A DNA stretch of 64,000 nucleotides from Leguminivora glycinivorella (Eukaryota; Arthropoda; Insecta; Lepidoptera; Tortricidae): the NCBI RefSeq assembly GCF_023078275.1, contig NC_062978.1:5532585-5596584 (forward strand), written 5' to 3'. The notes below the pieces were generated by a model. It saw only the letters and a list, made by a program, of their open reading frames with translations, made no database searches and had not been told where the DNA came from. Within the stretch, counting starts at the first letter, position 1. Each line of letters starts with the position of its first letter. Positions 20,336 through 31,137 of the stretch are shown here, piece after piece. The position numbers were made by a program, and so were the translations under genes.

Positions 20336-20788
20336 ATATCGAAACGAATAACATTAAACTTTGTATGGATTGAATGTAGAAAACCAATTTCGGTGCTCGG
20401 CGAGTGCCAGCCCGGGATGAGGGTGTCAGAACGCTTTGACAGCTCCCTGATTGAAAAATACGGAAGGCTGTTTATGGAGCAAGTGCAGACGCGGGTGATG
20501 CTCATTTGACTCCTTGAAACGCTTAAATCTAGGCGTAACTATGAGTTTTTATTACGTTTCTCGATAGCGAGACTGTCACCGAAAATGTAATTGTTCGTGT
20601 AGGGTTGACAAAAGGCAGTAGGCGCACCATATCATATTTATTTTATTTTATTTATTTCAAAAGTAGTGATACAGCATGACAGTATTAAATACTAACTCAC
20701 TGCAAAACTAAAGTACCTAATCATTTGAAACTGCTAAAGTTTTACTGTCACTCTCAGCAATTAAGCAATTAAAGAAAATGAAATTCTA
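20336..20788. other. Non-coding stretch
   Basis: No gene or named repeat. The 111-residue minus frame (20170-20505) overlaps the duplicated blocks and is not supported as coding. Confidence 0.4.
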
Positions 20789-21309
20789 TTAAGACGCTAC
20801 AGGAGCGAAAATGCTAAAATGGAAAAGAGCCCCTCTTTCAATTTGGGAATTCTAGTTTAATATACTAGTGTTATTAACTAGATTTATCGAAAAAAAATTG
20901 TCCATTAAGAACAACTCCTTTAAGATCTTGCGAAAAAATCTTTAAAATAGAGGTTCCGCTCTCGACTGTTTCCTCCTTCAAAACTTAATCAATCGTAACG
21001 AAATTTTAGAATCTGAATAACAAATGAAATAATGTCTATGTCGGACAGTTTAGGTTTTTTGGCTAATTGTCACCAAATTTGAATAGCACACTTTTTACGC
21101 TATATACGCCAATAACGCCGTTTTTGGAAATTTTTGATTGGGCTCTAGCGTCTTTAAAAATAAGAATAACAAAAAAATCTAAACGGTCCGACACAGATAA
21201 AAATAATAATAATCTGTGTTGAAAAAATCATTGCTCTATCTCCAAAAACCAGGGAGGAAAAAGTCGAGAGCGTTTGTATGGAGAACTGACCTCTTCTGTA
21301 GCGTCTTAA
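20789..21309. mobile_element. MITE with TTAA-flanked ends (piggyBac-like?)
   Basis: TTAAGACGCTACAG at 20789 is mirrored by CTGTAGCGTCTTAA ending at 21309. The interior (about 520 bp) is AT-rich with no ORF. If TTAA is the target duplication, the termini are GACGCTACAG; that would suit a piggyBac-type mover, but I see no further proof. Confidence 0.6.
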
Positions 21310-22138
21310 GAACTATTTCTCATAGAATTTTGTCGAACAGCGCCCTAACACAAAATAATAATAACTGATGGAGGATACAGAGTTTGGCATATATTTTGAC
21401 GGAACCTATTCATAGACATGCGGTTCACTTTACAATTTAATTTTAGTTTTTTTCTTCACAAGTCCGATAAAAACCATCTGTTGGTAACACGAATGCTTAA
21501 AAATTATCGTTAATAATACATATATACCGAAGGCACTTTAACAAATTTTCACCTATCTGTCAAAAGCCACTAACAATGTGTGCTTCAAGCTAAAATATAT
21601 TCATTAGCGCCGTGCCAATTTGGTACGAACCATTAGCGTACAAAAAATGTGTTGGCGACACGGCCATTTTTAGAGGCCGCACGGCTGTGTGTAGTTTTGA
21701 ATAGGTATCTATTCAAAACTGACATTAAAACGATATTAAAAGTAATTTGAAAATTTGATAGGACTATATCAGCTCCTTTTGAATTATTTATCTGATTAAC
21801 TATACTAAAATCTTATAAAAATACATATTTTATTAATCACTCACAACTCAAGTGTCAAAACTAAGTTAATATTAACTTATTTTCTTTTTAAGACGTTATT
21901 AAAGAGGGTATTGGACTGCAAAGTGCTTTTCGGCGTCAATATCGCGTCAAGTGATAAATGGATTGTGAATTATGCACGTTATGAAATATCTTATAAACAG
22001 GCGAGGCGATCACGGTCCGATATATCACGGTTTTGGACATCGGCGCCCTCTATTGGAATTTTGCCGAAGATATTTGGAATTTTTACGATTGCGGCCATCT
22101 ATACAGTGTAGTTAGAAACGGCAAACAATGGGAACAAG
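21310..22138. other. Non-coding stretch with a small palindrome
   Basis: AGTTTTGAATAG at 21693 is mirrored by CTATTCAAAACT ending at 21720. Nothing else recognised. Confidence 0.45.
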
Positions 22139-22238
22139 AAGAGTTTTGAATGAGTCACGGTTAATTTCATTAGATTTATATTGACAAACATCGAAAAGGT
22201 AATCACGGTCTATATCCCGGTCAATATAAGTCTAATTG
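22139..22238. mobile_element. Foldback repeat 'GAAGAGTTTTGAATGA', copy A
   Basis: It starts AAGAGTTTTGAATGAGTCAC. Inverted words TTAGATTTATATTGA and TCAATATAAGTCTAA flank a core reading GGTAATCACGGTCTATATCC. Copy B at 48726-48820 has the same flanks but the core reversed. Confidence 0.7.
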
Positions 22239-23393
22239 TAACAAATAATATAATTATGACGATAATAACTTGTAAAACGGAATTTAATCGCGTGAAGTTA
22301 CGTTTTAAAACTAACCTCTGACATTTTAAAGCCGGTGTAGTCCCCGTGGTCTCGGAAAAGACTGGCCAACGTTGACTAATATTAGGTATATTTTTAGGAT
22401 TTCATACTTCAAAAACAAAACACTTCTAAGTACTCCTTATAGGATCACTCGTGCGTCTGTTTATTCGTCCTTAGGACTTACAGGCGATTTATTTTTCTCG
22501 ATTACAAGATATAATAGTACGTGTAAATGTGTAAGATACCTGTTCTGATATTTATGTAGGTACTTATTACTTATCTTTTGTTATTAAGGATCAAATTACT
22601 AATGGAAAGTTATTGTTGCCAAAATAGCCAGTCAACCTCTTCATACCCATAAAGGTTATATTATGTAACAGAATACTCATACCCACATCAATTATTAAAG
22701 AGTATTAAAACCGAAATATGATCCATTTGCGTAAAATTCCATTCCAGCAATAACTTTTTTACGACAAATTTAGTTATTTCGCCGGTGGTGAGTACGCAAG
22801 TAATGTGTATGCATTTAAATTACACTCAAATGCGGCATATGTGGTCCCGCTCTCGATGTGCACTCGCGATAAATTACCTTTTACTGTAGTAATGACATAG
22901 CCAGCCATTCTTTTCAACTTATCGATTTAAATGAAGAAATATAGCAGTTAAAAGTAAGATATCCAGTGCTGGACACGTTCCTATAGTGGACACCTTATTG
23001 TTACATTTACAGACAAATAGGTACTTATAATTGAAAGTGACGTCTACTGGGATAATATCGAGCACTGGCCATTTAACCTTATTACAACTAAATTACCGGG
23101 TACTGTAGAAATAACCTATTGCCTATTTGCACTATTGCAGTCAGTTGTCCTACTTATTTAAATATATCTTTATTAAGTATAACAACTATCTACTTTCCTC
23201 TAGCGGTCTCCAAACTACAGTCCGTAGACCGGTTCCAACCAAAGTTCCAACAAATTGGGGCACTAAAAGCCCCTAATTCTAAACAAGGCAGAGCAGTCCC
23301 AACTGCAGAACTCAACTCAAAAAGTGTGAAAAATCCCAATTCTAACTTTCGAATAATATATAGTATCATATAATTGTTCGAGAGCATTCAAAA
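22239..23393. other. Non-coding stretch
   Basis: No gene supported. About 22958-23075 contains copies of the dispersed TCTACTGG/AGTGCTGG motif described in the findings. Confidence 0.4.
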
Positions 23394-23485
23394 AATGTAA
23401 TAACCTCATATCGTCCGTTCGATCCATTGTCGTTATCAAAATGTAATTACCTCATATCGTCCGTTCGATCCATTGTCGTTATCGT
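23394..23485. repeat. 46-bp tandem duplication
   Basis: AATGTAATAACCTCATATCG and the following bases to GTTATC occur twice head to tail (from 23394 and from 23440), with only one base clearly different (ATAACC/ATTACC). Confidence 0.9.
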
Positions 23486-24060
23486 ATTGAAAACGTAAGT
23501 CTCCGATTTCTTTCGAAAGCGCCTCACGAAACTCTATTGTGCTCTCGCGTCTTAATTACAAAACGGGTGAATATTTAATTAAAAACTTTCCGCACGCGAG
23601 CGATTCCTTATTCCATGTATACGAAATTGAGTCAGCGGCGATTCCTTTCTGCGAACCGTCGTCATTCGACAAGGGTTTTTAATTGAACGAACCCATTGTG
23701 CTCGTTAAAGCGATTCAGAGTTAATCACCACGTTTTTCGTCCGGCGTAATGGAAGAAAGTAATTATCAATTAACTGCTCGATAATGGATCGCGGCCGCTT
23801 ATCCCGGCTTATCTCGACGTATCTATCTAGCTGTACGCTCCCTCTGGGTTTATCTTATTAATAATGAATTTAAATTTGTCATCGATCATTACTCGGCTTA
23901 TGTCAACATCCGGACGCGGCCTACACTAGATGCTTTTCGAGATTGGTCAACTTTGTTTATTTCATATTTATGCAGTCTCGGAAAGTTTTGTTACTTTACA
24001 TGTGAAATTGGATATTTATTTAAATTAGTATTTTAATCGCGTTAAGAAAATGTTATAGGC
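23486..24060. other. Candidate conserved host non-coding DNA
   Basis: Unique within the window, mixed base composition, no repeat ends. It has several TTAATTAAAA / TTTTTAATTGAACG words and a GCGGCCGC site near 23790. The only basis for calling it a candidate is how unlike a repeat it looks. Confidence 0.35.
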
Positions 24061-24423
24061 CATTAGTATAGGCAAACATATCTAATAGATAGGAGCATTA
24101 CTGTCCAAATCTGGCCAATTACTGGCCATCCTTCAACGCAAACCTTAGAACATCAGTTTTGACAATTTGACTTTGATATATCGTCGCACAATCAATGTCG
24201 CCATCTAACCGACTCACAAACAAAGGTGTGGCGTGTGGCGCCATCTGAATGAGCATTTTTTTTAACTTTACTAGAAGATTTTTATAATATATTATCTTTA
24301 TCGGAAAAATTTGATAGGGCATTAGTATAGGTGTTAGGATGCGTGACACAGGGTGGGTGAAAACGAGAAGCGTGGCGGCGAGGCTGCAGAATTAGCATTG
24401 TAAATGCAATCACAGGTGTCAGC
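24061..24423. other. Non-coding stretch
   Basis: No gene. GGCCATTAGTATAGG-like phrases occur near 24058 and 24317, pointing to a small duplication. Confidence 0.4.
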
Positions 24424-24471
24424 CGGCACTCGCTCATCGAATTTATACGCCTTCCGCTCACTGCCATCCAT
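24424..24471 (+). repeat. 66-bp repeat, copy 1, left half (split)
   Basis: GCTCATCGAATTTATACGCC followed by TTCCGCTCACTGCCATCCAT. The right half, ACCGCAATTTACTGTC, continues at 24725 after an inserted element. Confidence 0.85.
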
Positions 24472-24720
24472 GGGCGAATCAACTTTTTGACCGACATTTT
24501 TGGTGTCTCTGGCGTTACTCAAAATGTCTCTGGAGTTACCAAGAAATCGAACTTCTAATGAACAAAGTTTCAGTTTATTGGATTTAACAGTTAGGGTTAT
24601 GTTTTAATATACAGGGTAAAGTGAAAAATACCAATAAAATTCATTATTTAAGGGTGAAATTTCACAACTATGTTAAGAATGTGCGGACAGATTTGAGTCG
24701 ATCAAAAAGTTGATTCGCCC
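24472..24720. mobile_element. 249-bp MITE with CCAT target duplication
   Basis: The termini GGGCGAATCAACTTTTTGA and TCAAAAAGTTGATTCGCCC are inverted repeats. CCAT flanks both sides (24468-24471 and 24721-24724), while the related sequence at 24916-24979 has a single CCAT and no insertion. No ORF. Confidence 0.9.
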
Positions 24721-24915
24721 CCATACCGCAATTTACTGTCTTTAAATGAATGTTGGCTACACACCTTGAGTACAATGATGCATCATTTAGGACATAAACT
24801 ATACGTATGATGCTTTCTTCATTTTGAAGGGGATTTCCATGTCAAATCTAATGATGGAATGTATTAATTTTAACAGTTTCAACGCCTGCCTCTTATATAC
24901 CATCATAAGTGGAAA

Positions 24916-24979
24916 CGGCACTTGCTCATCGAATTTATACGCCTTCCGCTCACTGCCATCCATACCGCAATTTACTGTC
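24916..24979 (+). repeat. 66-bp repeat, copy 2 (empty site)
   Basis: CTCATCGAATTTATACGCC, TTCCGCTCACTGCCATCCAT and ACCGCAATTTACTGTC are contiguous here, giving the pre-insertion state of the locus at 24424-24740. Confidence 0.85.
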
Positions 24980-25140
24980 ATACACATTCCGCTCGCAATC
25001 CGCGCGCATTCCGCTCGCAATCCGCGCTCGTTAGTTCCCGCCGGCGTCCGCTGGGCGCAACGTCAGCGTTCATCCGGCTCACCGCTATCATTGCGCTCCG
25101 CTAACGCTCCGCCTACGCTCTCACAACGCGCATGTGTGAC
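24980..25140. repeat. GC-rich segment with 22-bp direct repeat
   Basis: CATTCCGCTCGCAATCCGCG occurs twice in tandem from about 24985. The rest continues with GCTCCG/CGCTC words to 25120. Overlapping open frames here follow from the repeat and are not taken as genes. Confidence 0.6.
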
Positions 25141-25561
25141 CGAGCTGTAAGTCAGATGATGGAACATTTGTTCCAACGGCTGCCGCTAGCATTATTATTT
25201 GAAATGTTTAGATTACGTGTATTTTAATTATCGTCACTGCCCGCACTTTGCCAAAAGCGGAGATATATTCTTAGTTAGGTACTAGTCCTCGACACGCTCT
25301 TGCTCATCAGATCACAGGACCCTTAACACTAAAAGTGTCATCTACTGGTGCACTGTCAATTACTGGTACTTTTACCTAATTAAGTCTTTATTTACTTATT
25401 AAGCGTTAAGAATATCAATAAACTTAAAATCTCATCAATCGCTATTGATGTCGAGACCGGATCGTGATGTTGTCAGATAAAAACAACCATTAAGGGGATT
25501 AAAACATGTTCGGAACCAATTAAGGTCTTAAGAGTCTTTCGAGCCGACAATGTAGTTGGGA
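25141..25561. other. Non-coding stretch
   Basis: No gene. It contains GTGTCATCTACTGGTGCACT (about 25336), part of the dispersed motif. Confidence 0.4.
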
Positions 25562-25976
25562 CTAGGGATTGCAATCCGGTCCGGCGGATCCGGTACCCCG
25601 GCTATTCGGCATGTTTAGGAGCTACAGGATCTGGTAAATTAGAAAAATACACCTAAGCACAGAATGTTATGCGCTGAGACGACTTTAAGGCGACGAATGA
25701 AGGCAAACATGAGTTAAAAAGAACAAAGAACGAATGAAAACGTTTTACATTTAAGATACTTCCATACATTTTGTTTGTACAGTTAAATTAACGTTACATT
25801 TTTATATTAATCATTGCTAAGTTGTTTATTGTTAAAAAGTTCATAATTCATAAGTATCATATATCAACAAAAATTTGCAAAATCCGTCATTTCCTTATTT
25901 TGCATGTCCCTACAAAAACCGGATCCAATTTTCGGATCCGGCCGGATTAAAAACCGATCCGGCTTTCAATCCCTAG
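25562..25976. mobile_element. hAT-like MITE 'CTAGGGATTGCAATCCGG'
   Basis: It begins CTAGGGATTGCAATCCGGTC and ends GATCCGGCTTTCAATCCCTAG. Subterminal CCGGATC / GGATCCGG words are clustered at both ends, as in hAT-derived elements. I could not find a clean 8-bp duplication. Confidence 0.6.
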
Positions 25977-26279
25977 CAGAGAAGAGTTGACGCACCGCTA
26001 TTAAACCTCATTAAAATAGCTAGGGCGATCACGAATGCTTATTTACTGCGTCAGGTCCAAGTTATTGCAGTTTAAGTGAACGTTTAATCGTATCTGAGCG
26101 TTAATTAAGAGGGAGGGGGACGGACGGTGCTTCATACAAAGGCAGTCCTCATTTTCCTCCCTGGACCTGGATATTGATTAAATTAGATGCATATTGACTA
26201 TAGCTATGACATTACACAATTCGATGTGGCTATGACCCGTTAGTTTGTTTCCGAAACAAGGAAAAAAAACTCCCGTTTA
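25977..26279. other. Non-coding stretch
   Basis: Nothing recognised. Confidence 0.4.
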
Positions 26280-26397
26280 AAAATATTTTAAGCGAGTTAC
26301 TCACGTGTTAAGTCGATATAACTTTCGACATGTATGGATCGAAACATGTCGAACGTTATATCAACTTAACACGTGAGTAACCCGCTTAAAATATTTT
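26280..26397. mobile_element. Foldback element, 54-bp arms
   Basis: AAAATATTTTAAGCGAGTTA to 26333 is mirrored at 26344-26397 with about three mismatches. It includes TCACGTGTTAAGT / ACTTAACACGTGA. The spacer is 10 bp. Confidence 0.85.
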
Positions 26398-27063
26398 AGG
26401 AAAAAAAATCAATGCAAATTTTAAATTCCCTATTATTTTCATAAAAAAATTTAAAAACGGATATTATCTTAAATTAAAAAAAACTCGAAGAAAAACCAAC
26501 GGAGCAAAGAACGTGGGATTCATTGTTATTAGAGATAGTTTATTGTTTGTTAATTTTGTACCTAATTAGTGATGTTTTGTGATGTTATTGATGAATGTTC
26601 TATTATGTTGTAATTAGGCCTACAAATTAGGTTGCAAGCTTCCCTTGTCAGCTATGTGGCAAAATATGTCGCTCTCGCATACTTAGGTCTCTTTAGTCAT
26701 CAAAAGCGATGTCTCTCGGACATTGCACCATAAATCATCTGAAATAGACGCTAAGGCCAGTAGTAGGCTTACATGAATAAAGTGGGAAAATGAGTAGTCC
26801 TACGTTTGTATGAGGAAACTGTATTCCCCTTTCCTCTTAATTAAGCTGCATAATCAGTAAATCTAACGCACTAGCAATAACAAGGATAATGATAGACTGA
26901 TAGTATTTATTTTTTACCCTTCTTGTACAAATACAAAAAAAAAATACAAATGGCAGAAATCATGGAATTTTCTACCAGTCGAACAGAGATAATAGTAATA
27001 TGCTGTTCACATCAAGGAATGTAGATTAATTTCCCTATGAAGGGAATATTCTTTTCATAGGGT
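26398..27063. other. Non-coding stretch
   Basis: No gene. About 27020-27060 repeats a CCCTATGAAGGGAATATTC-type phrase next to the retroelement tail that follows. Confidence 0.4.
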
Positions 27064-27167
27064 TAACTGGTAGAGATCCCTTAAAGGGTTAAGTTCGCCT
27101 TTGTACTAGTGATAAGCTCTTTCTCTTGTGTCTTGTATTATTTTCTGGTACAATAAAGTGTTTTACT
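27064..27167 (+). mobile_element. Retroelement 3' tail fragment, copy 1
   Basis: AACTGGTAGAGATCCCTTAA, AAGTTCGCCTTTGTAC and CAATAAAGTGTTTTAC, with AATAAA near the end. A reverse copy is at 31047-31137. I recall this from the 3' ends of lepidopteran non-LTR elements. Confidence 0.6.
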
Positions 27168-27570
27168 AATACTTCTACTACTAAAATTCACTTCGGACTG
27201 AATATTCCGGGAATAAAATAAAAAAAATACATACATATTAAGGAAGTATTCCTTTTGTAGGTAAAATTTGCTCCGGGTGGATATTCCCGGGAATTTAGGA
27301 AAGTATTATAAATTCGCCATTAAAGGTAATAGTCTTGTCACTGGGAAAAAATATCTATGGATAGAAAATTCCCGGGAACATTACCGTCTAAGCCTGTTGA
27401 GCGTTGTCAATTATTTTGCTATTCTCAAATTTCTCATCTTTCACGATACGACCTTCAACTCGGTTTCGAAACTCCTGCCTAACAAGCGACGTTTTAACAG
27501 GGTATCAGTAATATTATATCTTATTTATGTAGCAAAACATAACAGCTAGTACCTATCAAAAAAAAAACTA
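27168..27570. other. Non-coding stretch with GGGAATATTCC-like words
   Basis: ATTCCCGGGAA / GAATATTCCGGGAATA words recur at about 27200, 27285 and 27370, suggesting a degraded foldback element. The 93-residue frame across it is not supported. Confidence 0.35.
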
Positions 27571-27716
27571 AGTTAGGTATAACCCAGCAATCTTCAAATC
27601 AAGGGTGAACAGACACCTTCTGGGCAAGCTCGGCCCATCGTAGGTCACGTCTTCGCCTCAGCCAGTCTATGATCATCGGCCATGAGTAAGCCCATTTATA
27701 ATAAAAAATAAAGTTG
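27571..27716 (+). mobile_element. LINE 3' end fragment (FKSRVNRHLLG type), copy 1
   Basis: A + frame reads IFKSRVNRHLLGKLGPS followed by a stop, then GAGTAAGCCCATTTATAATA. The reverse copy at 63655-63778 reads IKSRVNRHLLGELTPS. Both are the last codons and 3' UTR of the same LINE family. Confidence 0.65.
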
Positions 27717-27785
27717 ATAATTAAACGAAGAAATTTCTCATGCAGCCATATTGAAACTTACCTTAGATTTGATGTTGTCAGCAGT
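27717..27785. other. Short non-coding spacer
   Basis: Nothing recognised. Confidence 0.4.
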
Positions 27786-28097
27786 TGAGCATTCCTTTTT
27801 TTTGCCACTTTTCGAAATGTGATATTTATGAAAAAAAATATGCTATTTCTACTCAGAATCACTAGCTTTTTCAATCCTAGTAGTTAAAAAAATTGTCCCA
27901 TACGATTTTTTCTTACTTTGTTACCATTTTCCGTACATGTTGGGTAACAAAAGAGGAAAGTAACAAAATTGTATGGAAATTCTGGGACACTTTTTGTCTC
28001 CCAGTGAGATTGAAAGTACTCGTGATTCTGAGTACAATTGACCTAAAATTCCCTAAAAAAAATCAAAATAAAAAAAAGGCAAAAAAAGAAATGCTCA
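27786..28097. mobile_element. 312-bp imperfect foldback MITE
   Basis: TGAGCATTCC at 27786 pairs with GAAATGCTCA ending at 28097. Pairing continues inward through CTCAGAATCACTAG / CGTGATTCTGAG and GTCCCATACGATTTT / AAATTGTATGGAAATTCTGGGAC. No coding capacity. Confidence 0.7.
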
Positions 28098-28474
28098 GTT
28101 AACGATCGCTTAATTTAATGTTCATGGCATTAATTATCAACTCACTAGAAATTGCCCCTAAAACTTGGCAATTGATAAATGTTCGAAAAACAATACCGAG
28201 AACATTCGCAATTTTGGAAAATCCTCTTCCGTGCATTGTTAGGGCTAGCTCTAAAGACTCTTAGGTTTCCATACCTAATATGGTAGTAAAACACACCTTT
28301 CTAAAACTATCACAGCAATTACATTTTACGTATGTTTAACCGCAAAACTTAATTGGTCTGGTCTGCTGCCAGAGTGTATTTATACAACGTTTAAATTACT
28401 GATTCATTACATGTTAGTCATTAGTACCGGCGGCTATTTCATTACGCGATCGTGTCCTGACAGCCTAGCCAAAG
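28098..28474. other. Non-coding stretch
   Basis: No gene or repeat recognised. Confidence 0.4.
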
Positions 28475-28765
28475 TGACAATCGTTGAGGCTACGCGCTAC
28501 GTGGCTATCGAAATGTTGTCTGGCTCTATCGGGCTACTACTCGTACAGGTGCCGCAGCCGAATGGCATTTCTGCAACGCGAAACGAAAACTAAACGCTGT
28601 GAAAGGTAGTCTGGCTCCTCAGTCTGGCTCTGTCGCGCCCATACGCAAGAGCGATAGAGATAGATATCTACGAGCGTTTCGTTTCGTGAGCGTTTGTGCC
28701 ATTCCGCTACGCACACAGAAGAGCGATGATACGCTTGCGAAGCGTAAGGATTGTGACATTAGCTA
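28475..28765. mobile_element. Composite: GACAGAGCCAG foldback MITE inside an older relative
   Basis: The inner element, about 28553-28715, starts GCAGCCGAATGGCATTTCTG and ends TTTGTGCCATTCCGCTACGC, with CTGGCTCTGTCGCGCC and GCGATAGAGATAGATATCTA inside. The outer ends read GACAATCGTTGAGG and CTTGCGAAGCGTAAGGATTG, like the fragment at 1018-1132. Confidence 0.65.
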
Positions 28766-29199
28766 GTAGCCACCACTACTACATTTCGTTAATGACTGAG
28801 TCTTATAAAATCAATATGGATATAAATCGTTTTAGAGGTTAGAGTTTTAGCTGTAATTAATACTTGCATGTATAAGTTTAGCCTGATCGACTATTACAAA
28901 TTAATTATCTACTCGTATTATTGATTAGCTAAATCAACAAACTTATGACCAAACCAGATAAACCACACGCAACTATGGGAACAAATCAAATTATTTTAAC
29001 AAATATTTTGATTTGTTTGTGTTTTTATGTAGTCACACTACTATATATAAATTAAAAATCGAAACACCAGTCTCTCTAGCTATATCGTAAACCTGTAAAT
29101 ATTACGTATAGGAGGTGCAAGCACCTAGGTACTGCTTGCCCTTAGAGTTGGTCAAAGACGCCCAGTCTTACAAAGATGACATAATTATAGAAAAGAAAT
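28766..29199. other. Non-coding stretch
   Basis: Nothing recognised. Confidence 0.4.
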
Positions 29200-29317
29200 T
29201 TCGACGGCTTCCGCTGTGACGAGTGCCCTAGGGGTTCATGGCGTTAGCCCGGATTGCTAAAGACGCCGGTTCGAATCCGGCCTTCGCCACTGGTGGTGTC
29301 CGTCATTTTTTCTTTAA
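29200..29317 (+). mobile_element. SINE-like unit with tRNA-related head
   Basis: It contains TGCCCTAGGGGTTCATGGCG (A-box-like), a possible anticodon arm TTAGC-CCGGATT-GCTAA, and a perfect T arm GCCGG-TTCGAAT-CCGGC with B box at 29268-29278. The acceptor arm (GTGACGA / TCGCCAC) pairs six of seven, but two extra bases separate it from the T arm. It is preceded by TTCGACGGCTTCCGCTGTGA, which a real tRNA gene would not need. A SINE head is more likely than a functional tRNA. Confidence 0.6.
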
Positions 29318-30194
29318 TATATGACATCTTATTTCGATTTTCAGATAAATCACATTTAGTGAAATGTGTATATTCAACTTAATGAATTTTCAAAAACGCC
29401 TAACAGTTAAATTATAAAATACGTCACGCCTTATTAGTTTATAGACACCAAGGTTAGATCACAGTTTTGAATTAAAAAAAAAATTACATACTTGGCGTGT
29501 CGTGTGTCGTGTCGTGTAGGTACCTTGTGGTGTTGTGGAGTATACGATATTTGAGATAATATCACCCCTTTTAAATTTAATCCAAAAAAAATTCAGTCAT
29601 AACTACAGTCCACTTCCTTGCTATAAAACGCGAAAGCTTAATTAAAAGAAATAATGACTTTTGTGTAATGATGTTATCTAAATTCGAGCGAATAAACTTT
29701 CTATTTCATTAGAACCATCCAGTTTATTTGCATAAAATGATTTGCTATAAAAACGGAATTAATTATTTGACATTCCGTTTTTTGTTGCTTTTAGATTTTA
29801 AATTACTAAATATAATTTAAATAATTATATACATATCTGCATCTGTTATCCAAACAGAAATTAATTTTCATCATCATCGCAGCATATTTTATCTTTCTAT
29901 CAGCCGGCATCTCATAAATCACACGCGTTCACATTTTTTTGGGAATCACTCATTACTCTTTCGTATCCACCTTTTCTTCGGTTTTGCTTTCACATTTATT
30001 CCATCTACATATACATTTCCAATACCTTTCTCATTACACATTCACATACCTATTTAAAGTCACTAACAGTAAAAGGCCAAACGCGATTCAATATCATTAT
30101 AACGTTTCGGCCAGGCCACCACCATCTTACCACGGCCAGTGCAACCTTTTCAATTTTTTTTTTAAAATAAACAAAATGCAAAATACCATCCCAG
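29318..30194. other. Non-coding stretch
   Basis: No gene supported. About 29880-30050 is a pyrimidine-rich tract and the 93-residue frame across it is low-complexity. Confidence 0.4.
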
Positions 30195-30515
30195 GCGCAG
30201 GGACCATTTGGAATGGTTAGTTGGACTCCCCCTATAGGCTAATGGGAAGCGCCCGTGAGGTTTTTAAAAGCCCTCGAGCCGCTCAAAGAAACTACCGGTG
30301 ACGAGAGCTCGCAGCACGTTTCGCAACCATCCGCATTGCTATTCAGCGAGGGAATGCTGCCGCAACCATGCCGGCCATATTCAGACGTATTTTAGTTTAT
30401 TTTTAGTTTAGTTTAGTTTTTAATTTAATTTTAAGTTGTTTTTTATTGTTATTTTTAGAGTTAGACATGTATTATTATTTGTTACTTAAGTTTTATGTCT
30501 AATAAAAATATATTG
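30195..30515 (+). mobile_element. LINE 3' fragment (AIQRGNAA type)
   Basis: A + frame reads RELAARFATIRIAIQRGNAA, then ATMPAIFRRILVYF and a stop at 30404-30406. I recognise the IAIQRGNAA phrase from C-termini of lepidopteran retroelement proteins. A TTTTTAGTTTA-rich 3' UTR and CTAATAAAAATATATTGAA follow. Confidence 0.5.
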
Positions 30516-30824
30516 AATAAGGTAAAATAATGATATTTTAACGTGTTCGACCTATTAGTTAGTGAATTTAAAAATGTGTGCAAAACACGAGAACTTAAAG
30601 TGTTACTTTTCTTGTCATATGACTGTAATCGACAGAAATCTATGTTCTAACAAACATTGAAAAGATGCGTTAAGTAAGCTACGTTTGACTTGATGCTGAC
30701 AACATTCTCTCGCTAAATGGCTATAACGTCATGCTTTATTTAGCTGTAAGCTATTGCAAGTTATGAGGCATTTCCTGCCAAATAGGACAGAGTTACAAAA
30801 TATCCGTTGCAGTGTTAATTGATT
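30516..30824. other. Non-coding stretch
   Basis: Nothing recognised. Confidence 0.4.
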
Positions 30825-30972
30825 TTGCATATGTGTCGCTTAACTTCAAACTTGGGTAAATCCATTTTGCTTTAAGGTTGAATATATAAAACATATAATA
30901 TGATCTGAAAGATAATCAACCTTATAACAGAATGGATTTACCCAATTTTGAAGTTAAGCGACACACATGCAA
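30825..30972. mobile_element. 148-bp foldback MITE
   Basis: TTGCATATGTGTCGCTTAAC to AAATCCATT is mirrored by AATGGATTTACCC to GCGACACACATGCAA, with two mismatches over about 42 bp. A shorter inner pairing is TAAGGTTGA / TCAACCTTA. Confidence 0.85.
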
Positions 30973-31046
30973 ACATACAATTTTGATTCAAAGTGGTATC
31001 CAGTAAGATTTAATTTGGTCACATGAATGTAAGTAAGTAAGTAAGT
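30973..31046. other. Short spacer with GTAA microsatellite
   Basis: (GTAA)n at about 31028-31047 abuts the next fragment and may be its target or tail. Confidence 0.5.
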
Positions 31047-31137
31047 AAAAACACTTTATTGTACAGAAAAAGAATACAGCACATAATATTTAAAATAACA
31101 AGTTTCAGTACAAAGGCGAACTTATCCCTAAAAGTCT
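31047..31137 (-). mobile_element. Retroelement 3' tail fragment, copy 2
   Basis: The complement reads AAGTTCGCCTTTGTACTGAA to GTACAATAAAGTGTTTTTAC, matching 27064-27167. Confidence 0.6.

Noticed and set aside
29215..29290. Functional tRNA gene
   Set aside because: The acceptor and T arms are separated by two extra bases, one acceptor pair is broken, and SINE-like sequence precedes it.
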